Assembly (NCBI GenBank): GCA_963971225.1
Contig: OZ020269.1
Coordinates: forward strand, 99,387,905-99,451,904
DNA length: 64,000 nucleotides
Reading direction: 5' to 3'
From: Melieria omissa
Taxonomy: Eukaryota; Arthropoda; Insecta; Diptera; Ulidiidae
Below the pieces are notes generated by a model that ran no database searches, was not told where the DNA came from, and saw only the letters and a program-made list of their open reading frames with translations. The first letter of the stretch is position 1; the number at the start of each line of letters is the position of its first letter. Positions 28,939 to 41,659 of this stretch are shown piece by piece. A program made the translations under genes and the position numbers.

Positions 28939-31900
28939 ATGTTACAGCAAAAATCGATCAGAGTGCTGCTGTCGCTGCTGCTACTGACAGCTGGCAGCCG
29001 CGCCTGTAAGGAGCGAGATTGCACGCAGGCAGCACAAAAGGATTGGTGGGAGACGGCACAATTCTATCAGATCTATCCGCGTTCGTTTATGGACTCGGAT
29101 GGCGACGGCATTGGCGACTTGAAGGGCATCACCTCGAAGCTGGATTACCTCAAAGAGATCGGCGTGACCGCCGCCTGGCTGTCGCCCATATTCACCTCGC
29201 CTATGGTGGATTTTGGCTACGACATCTCCGATTTCTATGACATAGCGCCCGAGTACGGCACCATGGAGGACTTTCGTGCGCTGATTGCACGCGCCAACCA
29301 GCTGGGACTCAAGATCATACTGGACTTTGTGCCGAATCACTCGAGCGATCAGTGTGAATGGTTCAAAAAGTCCGTTAAGCGTGAGCGCGGCTACGAGGAC
29401 TACTATGTGTGGGCCAATGCCAAAATCGATGCCGATGGCAATCGACAGCCGCCCAGCAATTGGGTAACAAAAAATAGATAATAATTGAAAGTGAGTTCTT
29501 TATGCTTTTTCGCTGTTTGCAGCTTCAAAGCTTTCGCGGCTCCGCTTGGGAATGGAAAGAAGAGCGTCAGCAGTATTATTTGCATCAATTTACCGTACAA
29601 CAGGCCGATCTCAACTATCGCAATCCGGCTGTGGTGGAACAAATGAAGCGCGTAATGCGCTATTGGCTCGATCAGGGTGTGGCCGGTTTTCGCGTTGACG
29701 CAGCGCAGGTGTTGTTCGAGGTGGAGCCCGATGCCAATGGCCAATATCCGGACGAGATGCCGAGCGGTTTAAACGACGACCCAGAGGATCACTACTATTT
29801 GCTAACTGATCTGGTTCTGAATCGTCCCGAGAGCATTGATATGATCTATCAGTGGCGTGATGTGGTGGACGACTATCAGCGCATTCATGGCGGCGACACG
29901 CGTGTCCTTCTGATGGAGACCGACGCGCCACCTGCCTACACCATGCAAATGTACGGCAACGCCACCAGAGTGGGAGCACATCTGCCGTTCAATTTCAATT
30001 TGATGCTCCAATTGAAATCGGAAGTGACGGCGCCGAAGGTGCAGCAAGCGGTGGACAATTGGTTGACGAATATGCCAAGGGGATGCACAGCCAACTGGGT
30101 GGTAGGTAGAATTCATTTCGAGCTATATTTATGCCAAAAATATTTGAATTTGTTGCATTTTTTATGATTTAAGATTGGCAATCACGACCAACGTCGCGCA
30201 GCCAGCCGTTATGGCAGCTCACGCATTGACGCCATGAATATGTTGGTGATGACGCTGCCGGGCGCTAGTGTCACCTATCAGGTGAGTGCTTTTGAATGAA
30301 ATATAAAATTTTAAAAGTTGAAAATATAATTTTTGGGTTTCTAAGTTAAATTTAAAACTTCGAACTTCACTTCGAATTTTCGAACTTGACTTCGATTTTT
30401 CGAACTTGACTTCGAATTTTCGATCTTCCTTTTATATTTTCTAAATGATATTGAGATGCTTAGAAAGTAAATTCTTACGTTCAAAATGAAATTTCGAAAA
30501 TGACTGCATTTTCGAATTCTATTTCAACCTTTCAATCTACGTTCACATGTTAAAAAAGTTAAGTTTGAACATCAAAATTCACTTTTTCCAACTCTATTTC
30601 GAATTTTCAAAGTTAAGTTATAATTTTCAAAGTTGACTTTGAATTTTCAAATTGCGTTTGCCTATACCAAAAAATTATCTTTGGAGTTTGAAATTACGTT
30701 TTTCGAACACACACTTCGATTTTTTGAACTTGATTTCGAATTTATTAATCAATATTCGCATGTTTGAAATTTATTTCGAACTTCCAAGCAACTTTCACAT
30801 GTTAAAAAATGTGAAAAAAGTCTAACGTTCAAAATTAACTTTTCCGAACTCGATTTAAAATTTTCAAGGTGACTTTGAATTTTCAGATTGCATTTGCATA
30901 TACAAAAAAATACTTTTGTAGCTTGAAATTAACTTTTTCGAACTTGATTTAAATTTTTTTATCTTGATTTTGAATTTTTGAACATGACTTTGAATTTTCT
31001 AAACAATATTCACATGTTTAAAAAGTGATTTCTCAGCTTGATTTTAACTTTATTTCGAACTTCTAACGTTCAAAAATAACTTTTCCAAACTCGATTTCGA
31101 ATTTTCAAAGGTGGTGACTTTGAATTTTTAAATTGCATTTGCATATAAAAAAACTTCGAACTTGATTTAGAATTTTTGAAGTATACTTGAAATTTTCGAA
31201 CTTGACTTTGAATTTTCTAAACAGTATTCATACGCTTAAAAAATTAATTCTTATATTCAAAATAAAATTTGCGAGCTTTACTTTGAATTTTCGATTACTT
31301 CCAGCTCACGAAACAATGTTAACATGTTCAGTTAGGCCTAAAGTTTAAAATTAACTTTTTCGAACTTGATTTTAAATTTTCGAACTTAAGTTCGAATTTT
31401 CGAAGTTGACTTCGAATTATTAAATTGTTTTTGTAGATACAAAAAATTAGTTTTAACTTTTTTGGAATGCTATACTAATTTTCTACGATATTAATTTTCA
31501 TATCCAAATGCCTAGAAACTTAAAATTAATTACAAAATTTCAAAAACAATTTTGAATAGGCAAAATTATACATAGTTCTCAAACATTTATTATGAATTTT
31601 CGAAACTAATTTCCTTTCCTTACATCAGGGTGAAGAACTTGGCATGATCGATGGTTTCATTTCCTGGGAGGATTCCGTCGATCCAGGGGCTTGCAATACG
31701 AATCCCAGTATGTATGAAAAATCTACTCGTGATCCAGAGCGCACGCCCTTCCAGTGGAACGCTGGCAAAAATGCAGGTAAATACAGAGTGATTCACAGTT
31801 CAAAACTGTTAGAGTAAACTGACATGGAATAAATGTTTTCTTCCGTGGCTTCTTTTACTTCGTTTTTCTATTCGAAAACTGTTTTTACTATGTATGTGAA

Positions 31901-32504
31901 ATGCAAAATTTGACATTGATTTCATAGGCTTCTCCACTGCTGCCAAAACTTGGCTTCCGGTCGCTCCCGGCTATGAAACGGTCAACGTTGAGGTAGAGTC
32001 GAATGTTGAACGTTCGCATTTGAAGATCTACAAAGCGCTCGTTGAGTTGCGTAAAAACTCGAAAACCTTGCAAAATGGTTCCTACAAATACAAAGCAGTG
32101 GACGAGGGCGTTTTTGTGCTGAAAAGGTTTGAAATATTTAGTATACTTACGACTCATTTTTGAATTATTTGTGGGTATTTCTTGTTGTGTTGAACAGATC
32201 TTTGAAAAATGAAGAGACCATTGTGTTTGTGGCCAATTTTAGCGAAGGTGAATACCTCATTGATTTAATATCAAAGTTTGATGCAAATCTGCCCGAGACC
32301 ATGAAATTAAAGATTAGTAGTCTGGATTCAAATAAGGCAGTGGGGTGAGTTTATGTTATTTATAATTAGGAGATAATTAATTCCAGTTTGGGTTGATTTA
32401 TATTTAAATGTTTTAATTGTAATTTTTCTAGTACGGAAATACAACTCGATCATATAGTTTTGGAATCTGGCGAGGCGTTGGTACTGGGAAACATGTCCAG
32501 CTAA
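28939..32504 (+). CDS. Maltase (GH13 alpha-glucosidase) copy C, complete
   Basis: Seven exons (28939-29463, 29523-30101, 30174-30281, 31629-31776, 31928-32126, 32198-32344, 32432-32504) encode 592 residues. It has a signal peptide ([14 protein letters not shown]), DFVPNH (129-134), nucleophile D234 in GFRVDAAQV, acid/base E307 in LLMETDAP, D373 in IGNHDQ and the complete loop DPGACNTN before [10 protein letters not shown]. All catalytic acids are present, so an active secreted alpha-glucosidase is expected. It differs from copy B next to the nucleophile (AQV versus VPM), a region that shapes the sugar-binding site. It is the last of three tandem genes and lies tail-to-tail with mGluR. Confidence 0.93.
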
Positions 32505-32689
32505 AGTAAGTGAATGGCTGTTAAACAATTTCAATGTTCGGCCTCACTTTTCAAGTGAAGTAAAGTACAACAGACGATTATATATAAATAAATTTTAGCA
32601 CTTCTTCTCGAAACACATGCTTGGGAAAATTTATAATAAGTTTAAATAAAGATTAAATAAAATACAAAACAATCTCAGAAATGTAGTTG
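32505..32689 (+). terminator. Maltase C 3' UTR and polyadenylation region
   Basis: AATAAA occurs at 32645-32650. The sequence aligns with the flanks of A and B. It contains the empty TA site corresponding to the mariner insertion in copy B. Confidence 0.5.
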
Positions 32690-33905
32690 TTGTTTTCCTT
32701 TTTAAGTTTTGATTTTTATAAAAATAAAAACATGCTTTCATGTTTGTTTGATTTTAAGTGTTGTAACCAAGTTTGAAGTGAATAGTGCCATTAATTAATT
32801 TTTTTCACAATTTCTCCATGCAAACTTTTAACCCGTCGTTGACCTCGTCAGATTTTGATTGTCGAAGAAACGAAAAACATGTATCGGATTATTTCACATT
32901 TGATGTACTTTTACTAAGTTTAAGTCAACAAGTTTTAAATCTTGTGTTTTCAAACAAACTTTTAACCCTTGGTTTACACCTTTGAGTTTTGTTTTTTACA
33001 AAAATAAAAAACATGTCTAGAATTATTTCACATTTGATGTACTTTCACTAAGTTTTCAAAGTCAAAAGGTCCAAAAACATCTTCTTTCTCCATACAAACT
33101 GTTAACCCTTGGTTTACCCCTTTGAGTTTTGATTTTTACAAAAATAAAAAACACATGTGTTATTATTTTTGGTTTTAAGCGTTTCACCAAGTTTGAAGTG
33201 AAAGACCAAACAAAAATTTTGTTTCTCCATATAAAATTTTAACCTTTGGTTTTGATTTTTACAAAAATAAAAAACACGTGTGTAATTATTTTTGGCTTTA
33301 AGTATTTTCACCAAGTTTAAAGTCAAAGGCCCAAAAAATCTAGTTTCTGCTTATATACTTTTAACCCTTTGTTTACCCCGTGAGATTTTGATTTTTATAA
33401 AAATAAAAAACACGTGTTTAGTTATTTTTGATTTCAAATGTTTTCACCTAGTTTTAAGTCAATAGTCTCATTAATTCATGTCAAGAATTCACTTCCGTCA
33501 ATAGTCTCATTAATTCATGTTTTTCAATAGATTCCCCCATACAAATTTTTAACCCGTCAATGACCCGATTAGATTGTAATGAAAAACATGTATCGAATTA
33601 TTTCACATTTGATGTACTTTCTCCAAGTATAAAGTCAAAAGGTTCACAAAATTTTGTTTTTCAATACAAAATTTTAACCACTGGTTTACTCCTTTAAGTT
33701 TTGATATTTAAAAAAATAAAGAACACGTGTTTAATTATTTCTGATTTCAAGTACTTTCACCGACTTTGAAGTCAGTAGACTTATCGAATCAGGTTTTTTT
33801 CGTAGTATTCCCGAATACAAAACTTAACACAACAATAACAAACTTAATTTTCGAAAAATGTAAAAATAATTGCCGAATTATTTTCAATTTGGAGCACTTT
33901 GACCA
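32690..33905. repeat. Diverged ~130-bp tandem array downstream of maltase C
   Basis: Third copy of the array described after maltase A, with the same phrases at a similar period. It ends near a SINE-like remnant and a mariner insertion. Confidence 0.75.
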
Positions 33906-33973
33906 TGTTTGAAATCAATGAAGGGCCTCGAAGGTCCCTAGCACTAGAGGTCCTAGGTTCGAAGGCATAAATA

Positions 33974-35272
33974 AGGAGTGCGTCGTTTAAAATTGTGACA
34001 TGCAAGTTTGCTAATAACTTCGTTAATACAAATTCAAATCAAACTTTCTTTGATCAAGTCAGCCATGAAAACTCTGTCATTTAATAGTTTATGCCCATTG
34101 ATGCATTTATGCCCATGCATTGATTGAACATTTATTAATAAAATGGCTTCAGAGCAAGAAGTGCGTGAAAAAATAATTTCAATTTTTTTGAACAACCCGA
34201 AATTGACTTACAGAAAAATCGAAAAAATAGTAAATGTTGATAGAAGAACAGCTTCGAAAGTGGTGAAGCAGTTAAAGACAAATGTGAGCATTAATCGGAA
34301 ACAAGGTGCCGGCAGAAAAAAAGGTTCCAGTACCCAAAAAAAAGCGGGAAAAGTAGTAGTGTCCTTATTTGCGAAGAACCCAAACACGTCGGGACGTACA
34401 ATTGCCCGGGTAACGGAATGTTCGGAGTCTTTTGTGAGAAGGGTAAAAAAAGAAGCAGGTCTGAAGACATATAAAGTTCAAAAAGTACCAGACCGAAACG
34501 CAAACAAATATATTGAGGCTAAAGCGCGTGCCAAACATTTATTGAAAAATTTCGTACGAAAATACAAATGCTGCATAATCGACGACGAAACTTACGTCAT
34601 GGCCGATTTTTCTTAACTTCCTGGCCAAGAATTTTATGTTGCCGATAGCAGAGGAAATGTCCCGGAAAGAAGACAAAATTTCCCAAAAAATTCCTCATTT
34701 GGCAAGCAATTTGCAGCTGTGGTAAACGTAGCAGCACCTTTGTCACCACAAGCACTATAAACGCCGAAATATACATAAAAGAGTGTTTGCAAAAAAGACT
34801 TCTGCCCTTCCTAAAGCAACATGAAGTCCCTAGTTTTTTCTGGCCGGATTTGGCATCGTGTCACTATAGCAGAGCTGCTCTTCAATGGTACCAAAACAAT
34901 AATGTGGTTTTTGTTCCGCGGGAAGCTATCCACCTAACTGTCCCGAGCTACGGCCTATGGAAAGATATTCGACGCTGGTTAAGAAGACATTAAAGACAAC
35001 AAAGCAAGTGTCCAAGGACGTCACCGATTTCCGACGTAAGTGGTGTGCTGCTATCCGGAAAATTAACGAAGAAACAATGAAAGCCCTCATGAAGGGTATT
35101 CCAGAAAAAGTTTGAAACTTTACCCTTGAAAATTTATTATAATTATTTTCAAATAAATACTAAAATCTACATGAAAGACATGTTAAATAAAACCAAACTT
35201 TTCAAAAATTGGACTAGTGGTTACTGAGATGTTTTAATTTTTCGATGTCACAATTTTTAACGACGCACTCCT
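33974..35272 (+). mobile_element. Full-length mariner-type transposon with decayed transposase
   Basis: The element is 1299 bp. Terminal inverted repeats start aggagtgcgtcgtt and continue through aaaattgtgacat on both sides, flanked by TA (33972-33973, 35273-35274). The size and TA duplication fit an intact Tc1/mariner element. The sequences either side (taggttcgaag on the left, cagcgaacccgcgtgaaaaa on the right) resemble the SINE at 3680-3800, so it appears to have split a SINE copy. Confidence 0.88.
34143..35115 (+). pseudogene. Tc1/mariner transposase pseudogene
   Basis: It begins MASEQEVREKIISIFLNNPK and holds two helix-turn-helix-like segments (TYRKIEKIVNVDRRTASKVV and SGRTIARVTECSESFVRRVK). 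It reaches the first catalytic Asp region (CCIIDDETYV) before a stop at about 34614-34616. Downstream, other frames still encode recognisable segments, including one at 34787-34993 with PSFFWPDLASCHYS. Frameshifts and stops make it inactive. Confidence 0.8.
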
Positions 35273-35754
35273 TATAATACAGCGAACCCGCGTGAAAAAA
35301 TAAATAAGTATGCCATTACATAGAGATTTGACTCCTGAATCTATTGAACTAAACATTTTGTTGGGAAATGCCCACAAAAGGCGTGGCTTGGGGTCAAAGT
35401 TAAAAGTTTGTATTAAAATAACTTAATCAATTCTCAATCGATTTATGCGATATGGGTATCAAATGAAAGGGGGTTTCTAAACCTTTCTATTGATAAGCAA
35501 CATTAGAAATGTGGTATGTACTAATAAGAAGTTATAAGCAAAAACAATTTTTTTTATATAAAATTTTTAAAAACGGATTTTTTTCTCGAAAATCCCCATT
35601 ATTAAGTTATTATAATTTTGTTACCATATTATAGCATGTGGAATTATCTTTGCAATAAAATAGAAAACATTTAAAATTCTTGAATTTCTGCTTTTATCAC
35701 AACCGGCAACCGGCACTCTTTACTTACTATTTTTCTGAATCTCTCGAAATGGTT
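35273..35754. other. Repeat-like spacer without gene
   Basis: Generic phrases such as gcgatatgggtatcaaatga suggest old transposon debris. No coding sequence is recognised. Confidence 0.4.
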
Positions 35755-36005
35755 AAGAGGGAAGATACTTAAGCGGGTTTTACTGTAATTTTGAAGACAC
35801 ACAATGTTCAAGGCATCAATTTTTAAGTGGTCAGGTCTTAGTTACTCTTATCTACTTCAACTACGTTCCTCCTTTTCACTTGTTAACACTTACTTCATAC
35901 TTGGTCCACAGAAATTAGTTAACAGTGTAAAATTGTTTTGGTTTAAATTCACTTTATTTGTTTTTGTTTTATTTTAGTTTCATATTTAAAGGTAGAGCTT
36001 TTCAT
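35755..36005. repeat. Block matching 4021-4275 (outer edge of duplication)
   Basis: The match to the flank of copy A is in the same orientation with scattered substitutions. It ends near ttcatta at about 36005, after which the sequence is unique. Confidence 0.75.
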
Positions 36006-39000
36006 TACATTGTTTTTGTTTTTCTTCATTCGTTAGCATAATTTGTTTTTTGTTTTACTTCTTATTATTTGATTTTCTTTAACAACAATTATCAATTTGT
36101 TAAATTGCTATAAAGTTAACTTAAATTTAATTAACGTAAATTTAAATGTATGTATGTACACAATTACAAATACAATACAATACTTATGCATATGTACAGT
36201 TATATTAGAACATACATACATAAATACCTATATATATATTTTATGTTACAATAAATTATTAAACACACAACTGGAAATGCAACACTCAAGTGTTAATATT
36301 TCTGTTTAATGTTTTCTTGTTGTCATAATTTGGCTAGTTTCATGTTCATTATGCAGTAACTATGTTAAAAAATTATTTTATTTAAATGTTATTAGCACAA
36401 ATTGAAAAGACAAATTTTAATACTTTTTTAGCTGCAACAGCATTTGTTGTTATGCGCGTCAACTGTGCCATTTTTTACTATGTAAACTTGTCACATTGGC
36501 CACAACTACTTAAACTTTCACTCGAGACTAGTTGATCATTTACAATTATTAATAGGTTTTTAATTTTTTAATTATAATTATTCATTATTATTATTTATAA
36601 TTATTTATATTTATATTTACGAGTATTTTCTATGTTATGTAACAATTTAGTGTTTATTTTTATACAAGTAACTTCACCTGCAGTCAAGTAAAGTTGCATA
36701 CTTCAATGGCTTTGTTGTTGTTACTTAACTGTGCGTACTTAAATATTTAAATCAATTTGATTTTGTATGTAGAAAAGTAGGTTTTTTTCTATTAACAACA
36801 GCACTCAATTTCAGTTTTAATAACATTAAATAGTAATTTTCCAATAGTATCTAATTTTTTGTTTTTTTAATGAACCTTTAAGTTTTAGTCTAAACAGATT
36901 TGCAGAACTTTAAAGTTGTTTTGCATATTGAATTTTCTTAAACTTTAAAGCTTTTCAAGCTTCTTTCATTCAATTTCTTATGCATTACTGTGTTGCTGTG
37001 TCTTCCTAGTTGCACTCGACACTGGCAGCTTTTAAATAAAAAAGCCTGAAAGCTTTTGCTTTACTGAAAATGTTCCGACACACTTTCGGCTACTCACAAC
37101 ATTTGCTGTTTGTTGTCAATGAAATTTATTATGTTGCTGGGCTCAAACAACACAACAAATTCAATTGTCTGCTCCGCGCACAAGCACACACACACATAGA
37201 CACTGGTACACAGCTTTTTTCCCCTGCAGTCATTTTAGTTAATTGGTGGCAAATTGATGACAAAAAATTGTGTGCTGGGTGTGTTGTCGATAGGAGATGA
37301 GCGTTGATTAGGTTACAGAAGGGATAATTATTTGTTTTTTGCATTTATGAAATTCTCATTGAATATTTTGCACAACGCTTAAAGCATCTAATTAATTCAA
37401 CTACAGCTCAATTATGATTTCATTTATGAATGATTTGTTTGTTTGTTTGTGTATTTATTTATTATAGTAAAGCAATCCCTTTTGTAACATAATCGTGTCT
37501 CTGCTGCTTAGCTTCGATTGCTGCCATCAAGGCCGAACGCTCAGGTTGCACATTGTTGGGTAATTAACACTAATTAAGTTGATTATTTAGTTAATTATTA
37601 TGATTTCTATGTCTTATTTTGACCTGTGTGAGTGAGTCACTCACTGTAAGTGACCGATTCATATTTTGTTTTTATGTTTATCTGCTTTTTGTAAACAATA
37701 ATATCACATTTTGATTACACGCTTCAGTTGCGTAAATTATTTGAACTAAGACAAAAACTTATCGACATTAGATGGACTAGTGGGTCTTTGCTATGTTTTG
37801 AGTTGGTTTTGTACAACTTTAAAAATTTATTCTAAATGAAATGGAAAACGAAACCACACTATGTCTTTCTTGGTGTAAAAAGCTTTAAACTTTAAATTAA
37901 TTAAGATTTCTGTATCAGCAAAGAATTTCGATTGAAATGTTCGATGAAAGATGGAATTTTTTAAAAGAAAGGTAAAGTTGGAGTTGAAAACGGAACAGAT
38001 ATATCTTTTTAACAATTTACTATATTGGGACAAATATATTTTTTAACAATTAACTATATTGTTAAAAAATATAAGTGTCCGGTTTGCAATTCCAACTTCA
38101 CCTTTCCTTCAAAAAATTCTACTTTTCATCAAACCATTCCTTAAAAATTGTTGTTGTTAGTGTAAACTGTTGCTATGTTCCGCTCAGTAGTACGGCAAAA
38201 GACTTTTTTGGATTTACAAGAAGCTTAAAGTTTCTTCACAGACCTTTAATACTAAAAAAAAATGGTAAAAGTGTTTCTTTCTTATAGGAAAAATTATTGC
38301 CTAGAAAAAGAAAAATAGTCAGCAACCGTGAACAAGGAAGTATAAATTTTAGTAGAATTCTAAAAAATAGATCCAATTCTCTAGAAAACTAAAACAACTT
38401 TTAAGTAACTAAAATAAAGAAAGAAGAAAAATATAAATTAGAATAAAAATAAAAATAAATAAAAATTAAATTAAATATTAATAAAAATTACTGAAAGAAA
38501 CTTAAATAATAAAATAAATTCTTTGTTTTTTTTTAAGAAAAATTAATTACTAAAAATAGAAAAATAATTAGCAATGTTATATGATACATGGAACTATAAC
38601 TTTTTGTAAAATTCTAAAAAATATATCCGATTCTCCAGAAAACTAAAACAAGTAACTAAAATAAAGGGAACAAAAAAATAAAAATTAAAATTAAAAAAAA
38701 AATTAAATTAAATTAAATATAAATTATTAATAAAAATTACTGAAACATACCTAAATAATTAAATTAATTCTATCTTTGAAAATTAATGTTTGTCTATTTG
38801 TCTGCTTGTTCTTTACAGACAGAGAAACTATTTGAAAGAATTCAGAATTATAAATCGGACAGCATAGAAATTTTGTACAGTGTCGAACCATAGATGTGTC
38901 ATTCCAATGGTAAAATTTAATGGGCGTTGGAAAAGGGGCGTGGCAATGTGTTTGAGACCCAGTTCTTCGTATGACTTTGGAATATTCTCTCTCTGACTTA

Positions 39001-39049
39001 ACTGACATTCACTACGAACTTTCTACTTAGACGCGCCCTGGTTCTGGTA
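36006..39049. other. Gene-poor AT-rich region between maltase C and mGluR
   Basis: No frame exceeds about 76 codons and none shows a domain. Runs of low-complexity A/T occur, especially 38380-38760. Part may belong to a long mGluR 3' UTR on the minus strand, but no exon or poly(A) site can be fixed. Confidence 0.5.
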
Positions 39050-40080
39050 CATGAAAAGAGAGATTAAGAGGAAAGATTTGTGTGAAATTACAATGGGTTC
39101 AATAGAGCAATGTCTTCGAGATCACCAGCAAATCGTATACGATTCATAAAAGCCATTGTGTTGATTTTGGAACACGGGACTAATAAGGAACTGGGAGTAA
39201 ACCTATAAGTTCCATCTCTTTAGTTGTGTCACTGGAATGATCACTAAGACGCTATCAACAAATCCTCAATCAATTCCTAGAACTCACTTTTTGGTTCTGC
39301 GATATGGAAATATAAATTAGAACAATTTGTGTGGAATCACAATGGGATCAATATAGAGTGGAGATGTCCACCAACAAATCTTATACGATTCATAAAAGCC
39401 ATTGTGTTGATTTTAGAACACGGGACTAATAAGGGACTGGGAGTAAACTTATAAGTTCCATCTCCTCAGTTGTGTCTTAGTGATGCCTTCGAGATGACCT
39501 TAAGACGCTACCAAGAAATCTTGTGTGATTCATAGAACTGACTATTTGGTTCTGGAACATTGGAAGAGGGATTAATAGGAACAATTTGTGTATGATCACA
39601 ATGGGTTCAATAGAATGATGACTTCTAGCTGACCACCAAAAAATATTATACTTAAATTTGAATTTGGAACATGGGACTAAGAGGGAACCAGTAGTAAACC
39701 TTTAACTTCCATCTCCTTAGCTATGTCACCGAAATGATCACTAATACTCACTAATAAATCTCAGGAGAGAATCTCGTGTGGTAACGCAATGGGTCTCATG
39801 GCCTATGTGATGCCTTCGAGATGACCTTAAGACGCTGCTAAGAAATCTTGTGCGATTTATAGAACTCACTTCTCTGGTTCTTAAACATTGGAAGAGATGT
39901 TAATGGGAACAATTTGTGTAGAATCAAAAAGGGTTTATTAGATCCATGTCTTCGAGATGACCACCAATAAATCTTTCTCTCTGTTATGTCACCGATATGA
40001 TCACTAAGACGCTACCAAGAAATCTTGTACGATTCTTAGAAGTCACAAATTGGTTCTGGAACATGGAAAGTGATTTTAGG
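39050..40080. repeat. Degenerate tandem repeats, unit about 200-260 bp
   Basis: Recurring phrases include aatgggttcaatagag, tcttcgagatgacc, agacgctaccaagaaatctt, ggttctggaacat and ataagttccatctcctcagt. Order is preserved between units with many small indels. No coding function is seen. Confidence 0.65.
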
Positions 40081-41350
40081 AGATGAAAATGAATAAAAAT
40101 TCTCATATTTAGTAAGGATTCATCATATCTTTTATTGTTTAAGTGTAAGTCTTGTTTTGTTTACCCTCAGGTTGAGGGTTTTTGATACATTTTCCACAGA
40201 GAGTGGAGTACTAAATAATATTTCTTCTCCGGTGCTCAGGTTGTCGCCTTTTTGTCTTTTTCTTCTGAGTGCAGGAAATCACTGAAAGCATGTTTAGAAC
40301 CTTCTGGTTCTTAATTGCATTTCCTGTAGACAGGAAATTTGCATTTTATTGAGATACGCATTCATTTTATTACGATTGATGGTTCAACAGTGACCAATCA
40401 GGTATCCAGTGGGATGCGGAGGGTCTCCTTTTCCAGCATGAGACGTTTTGTTGATACGCCTTTGTTTGGGCCTAAAACCATGTAGCCTGGCTTGATCTTG
40501 TACTGTTCGGCTCATTGCTCGGAAACATTTTTATCTACCCATTCCCTTAGCCATTCTTGTGTGTGTCCTTTGGAAAGTCCACAGAACCGTCCAAGGCTTA
40601 CCAGTTTTAGGGTATCTAAAAGCCATTAACTAGTGTTCGAACATGGGAATCGACTAAGAGTAGAACTTGTTTGGTAATACAGTCCTCTAACCTATCTTTA
40701 CCTACCAAGGAGGATTCCTTGGTGAAACTTTTCAAACTATTTTGGAGAAGACTTACATTACATACCAACATATGGAACTCGCCCCATAGCAAAAAAAACA
40801 TAACTTAAAGATTTAGTTATTACTATAAAAACAAATTAAGACTAGAATTTACTAAAAAATATAAAGGAAAATACCTCAAGGAAAAATATAATTTTTATAA
40901 TTTACAAAATCTGCCTACAATATTTCCCTATAACTAAACACAAGTGGAAGCAGTTTATACACTGGAACTGGCGCTCTCTCTTTCGCGCATAGTTTTGTCA
41001 TAACTCTTAGCTCACCCAAAGTGCAACGATGCACTTCTAACTCAAATATAAATTATCGGGTGTTTGTTGTTTAAATGCTGCACTAATCTAATTTAAATTA
41101 ATTTAAACTAACCTAAACTAACCTAACCTAACCTAACTAAACGTAACGTTCTCATCGCATACTCACTGCCTTAACTTAACGCCTAAACTTATGCACAACT
41201 TTAATCTAACACTTAAGTGAATAGTTAAGTTTCTTCAAGCAGTCACATTGGTATTTAGCACTTAATTCTAGAACAAACGTTAGCGTTTAGAAAATCGCAT
41301 AAAGGTGGCAACACCGCCCGCTACGAAATCTTCTTATTGAGAACACTCAC
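40081..41350 (-). other. mGluR downstream region, probable 3' UTR
   Basis: This follows the TAA at 41351-41353 on the minus strand. No other gene is recognised. A short run of ctaacctaacctaac occurs near 41110. Confidence 0.4.
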
Positions 41351-41353
41351 TTA

Positions 41354-41659
41354 GACCGGAATGGCGCAGCGTTTCTTGCTGCCGCCATTGCTGCTGCTGC
41401 TGCCGCTGCCGCTGATGTTGCTGTTGCTCTGCGCCGTCTCGGCTGCATTGTTGGTTGCACTATTATCGTTGTTATTGTTTTTACATCGCGTCCTATTCAA
41501 CTTTGGCTCGGCACTGCAATTGCTGCAGCCCACCGCACTCAGTCGCTCGTCTACGCAATTCGCCGTCGTTGCGACATATTGCAGCTGCTGCGTCAGTCTG
41601 CTCGGCTCGACGCTGCTGGTGGCCACCGCTTTGGCAGCGGCCGTCGATTGCCTGTTTGG
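41354..41659 (-). other. Open 102-codon extension beyond the mGluR TAG stop
   Basis: It is in the same frame as the mGluR terminal exon. After the TAG at 41660-41662 the sequence stays open for 102 codons to a TAA at 41351-41353. It starts PNRQSTAAAKAVATSS, includes LTQQLQYVATTANCVDERL and AEPKLNRTRC, then turns Asn/Ser/Gly-rich and ends CAIPV. The stop context is TAG followed by C, among the leakier contexts known in flies. It could be a readthrough domain, a remnant of a longer ancestral C terminus, or chance openness in a GC-rich, CAG-repeat-rich segment. Confidence 0.5.

Noticed and set aside
40180..40620. Possible antisense LINE coding remnant
   Set aside because: Minus-strand text such as WLREWVDKNVSEQ looked protein-like, but no frame holds a convincing family motif and stops are frequent.
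41100..41145. Short run of ctaacctaacctaac resembling insect telomere repeat
   Set aside because: Only about four imperfect units. Flies lack TTAGG telomeres, so it is most likely simple AT-rich sequence in the mGluR 3' region.
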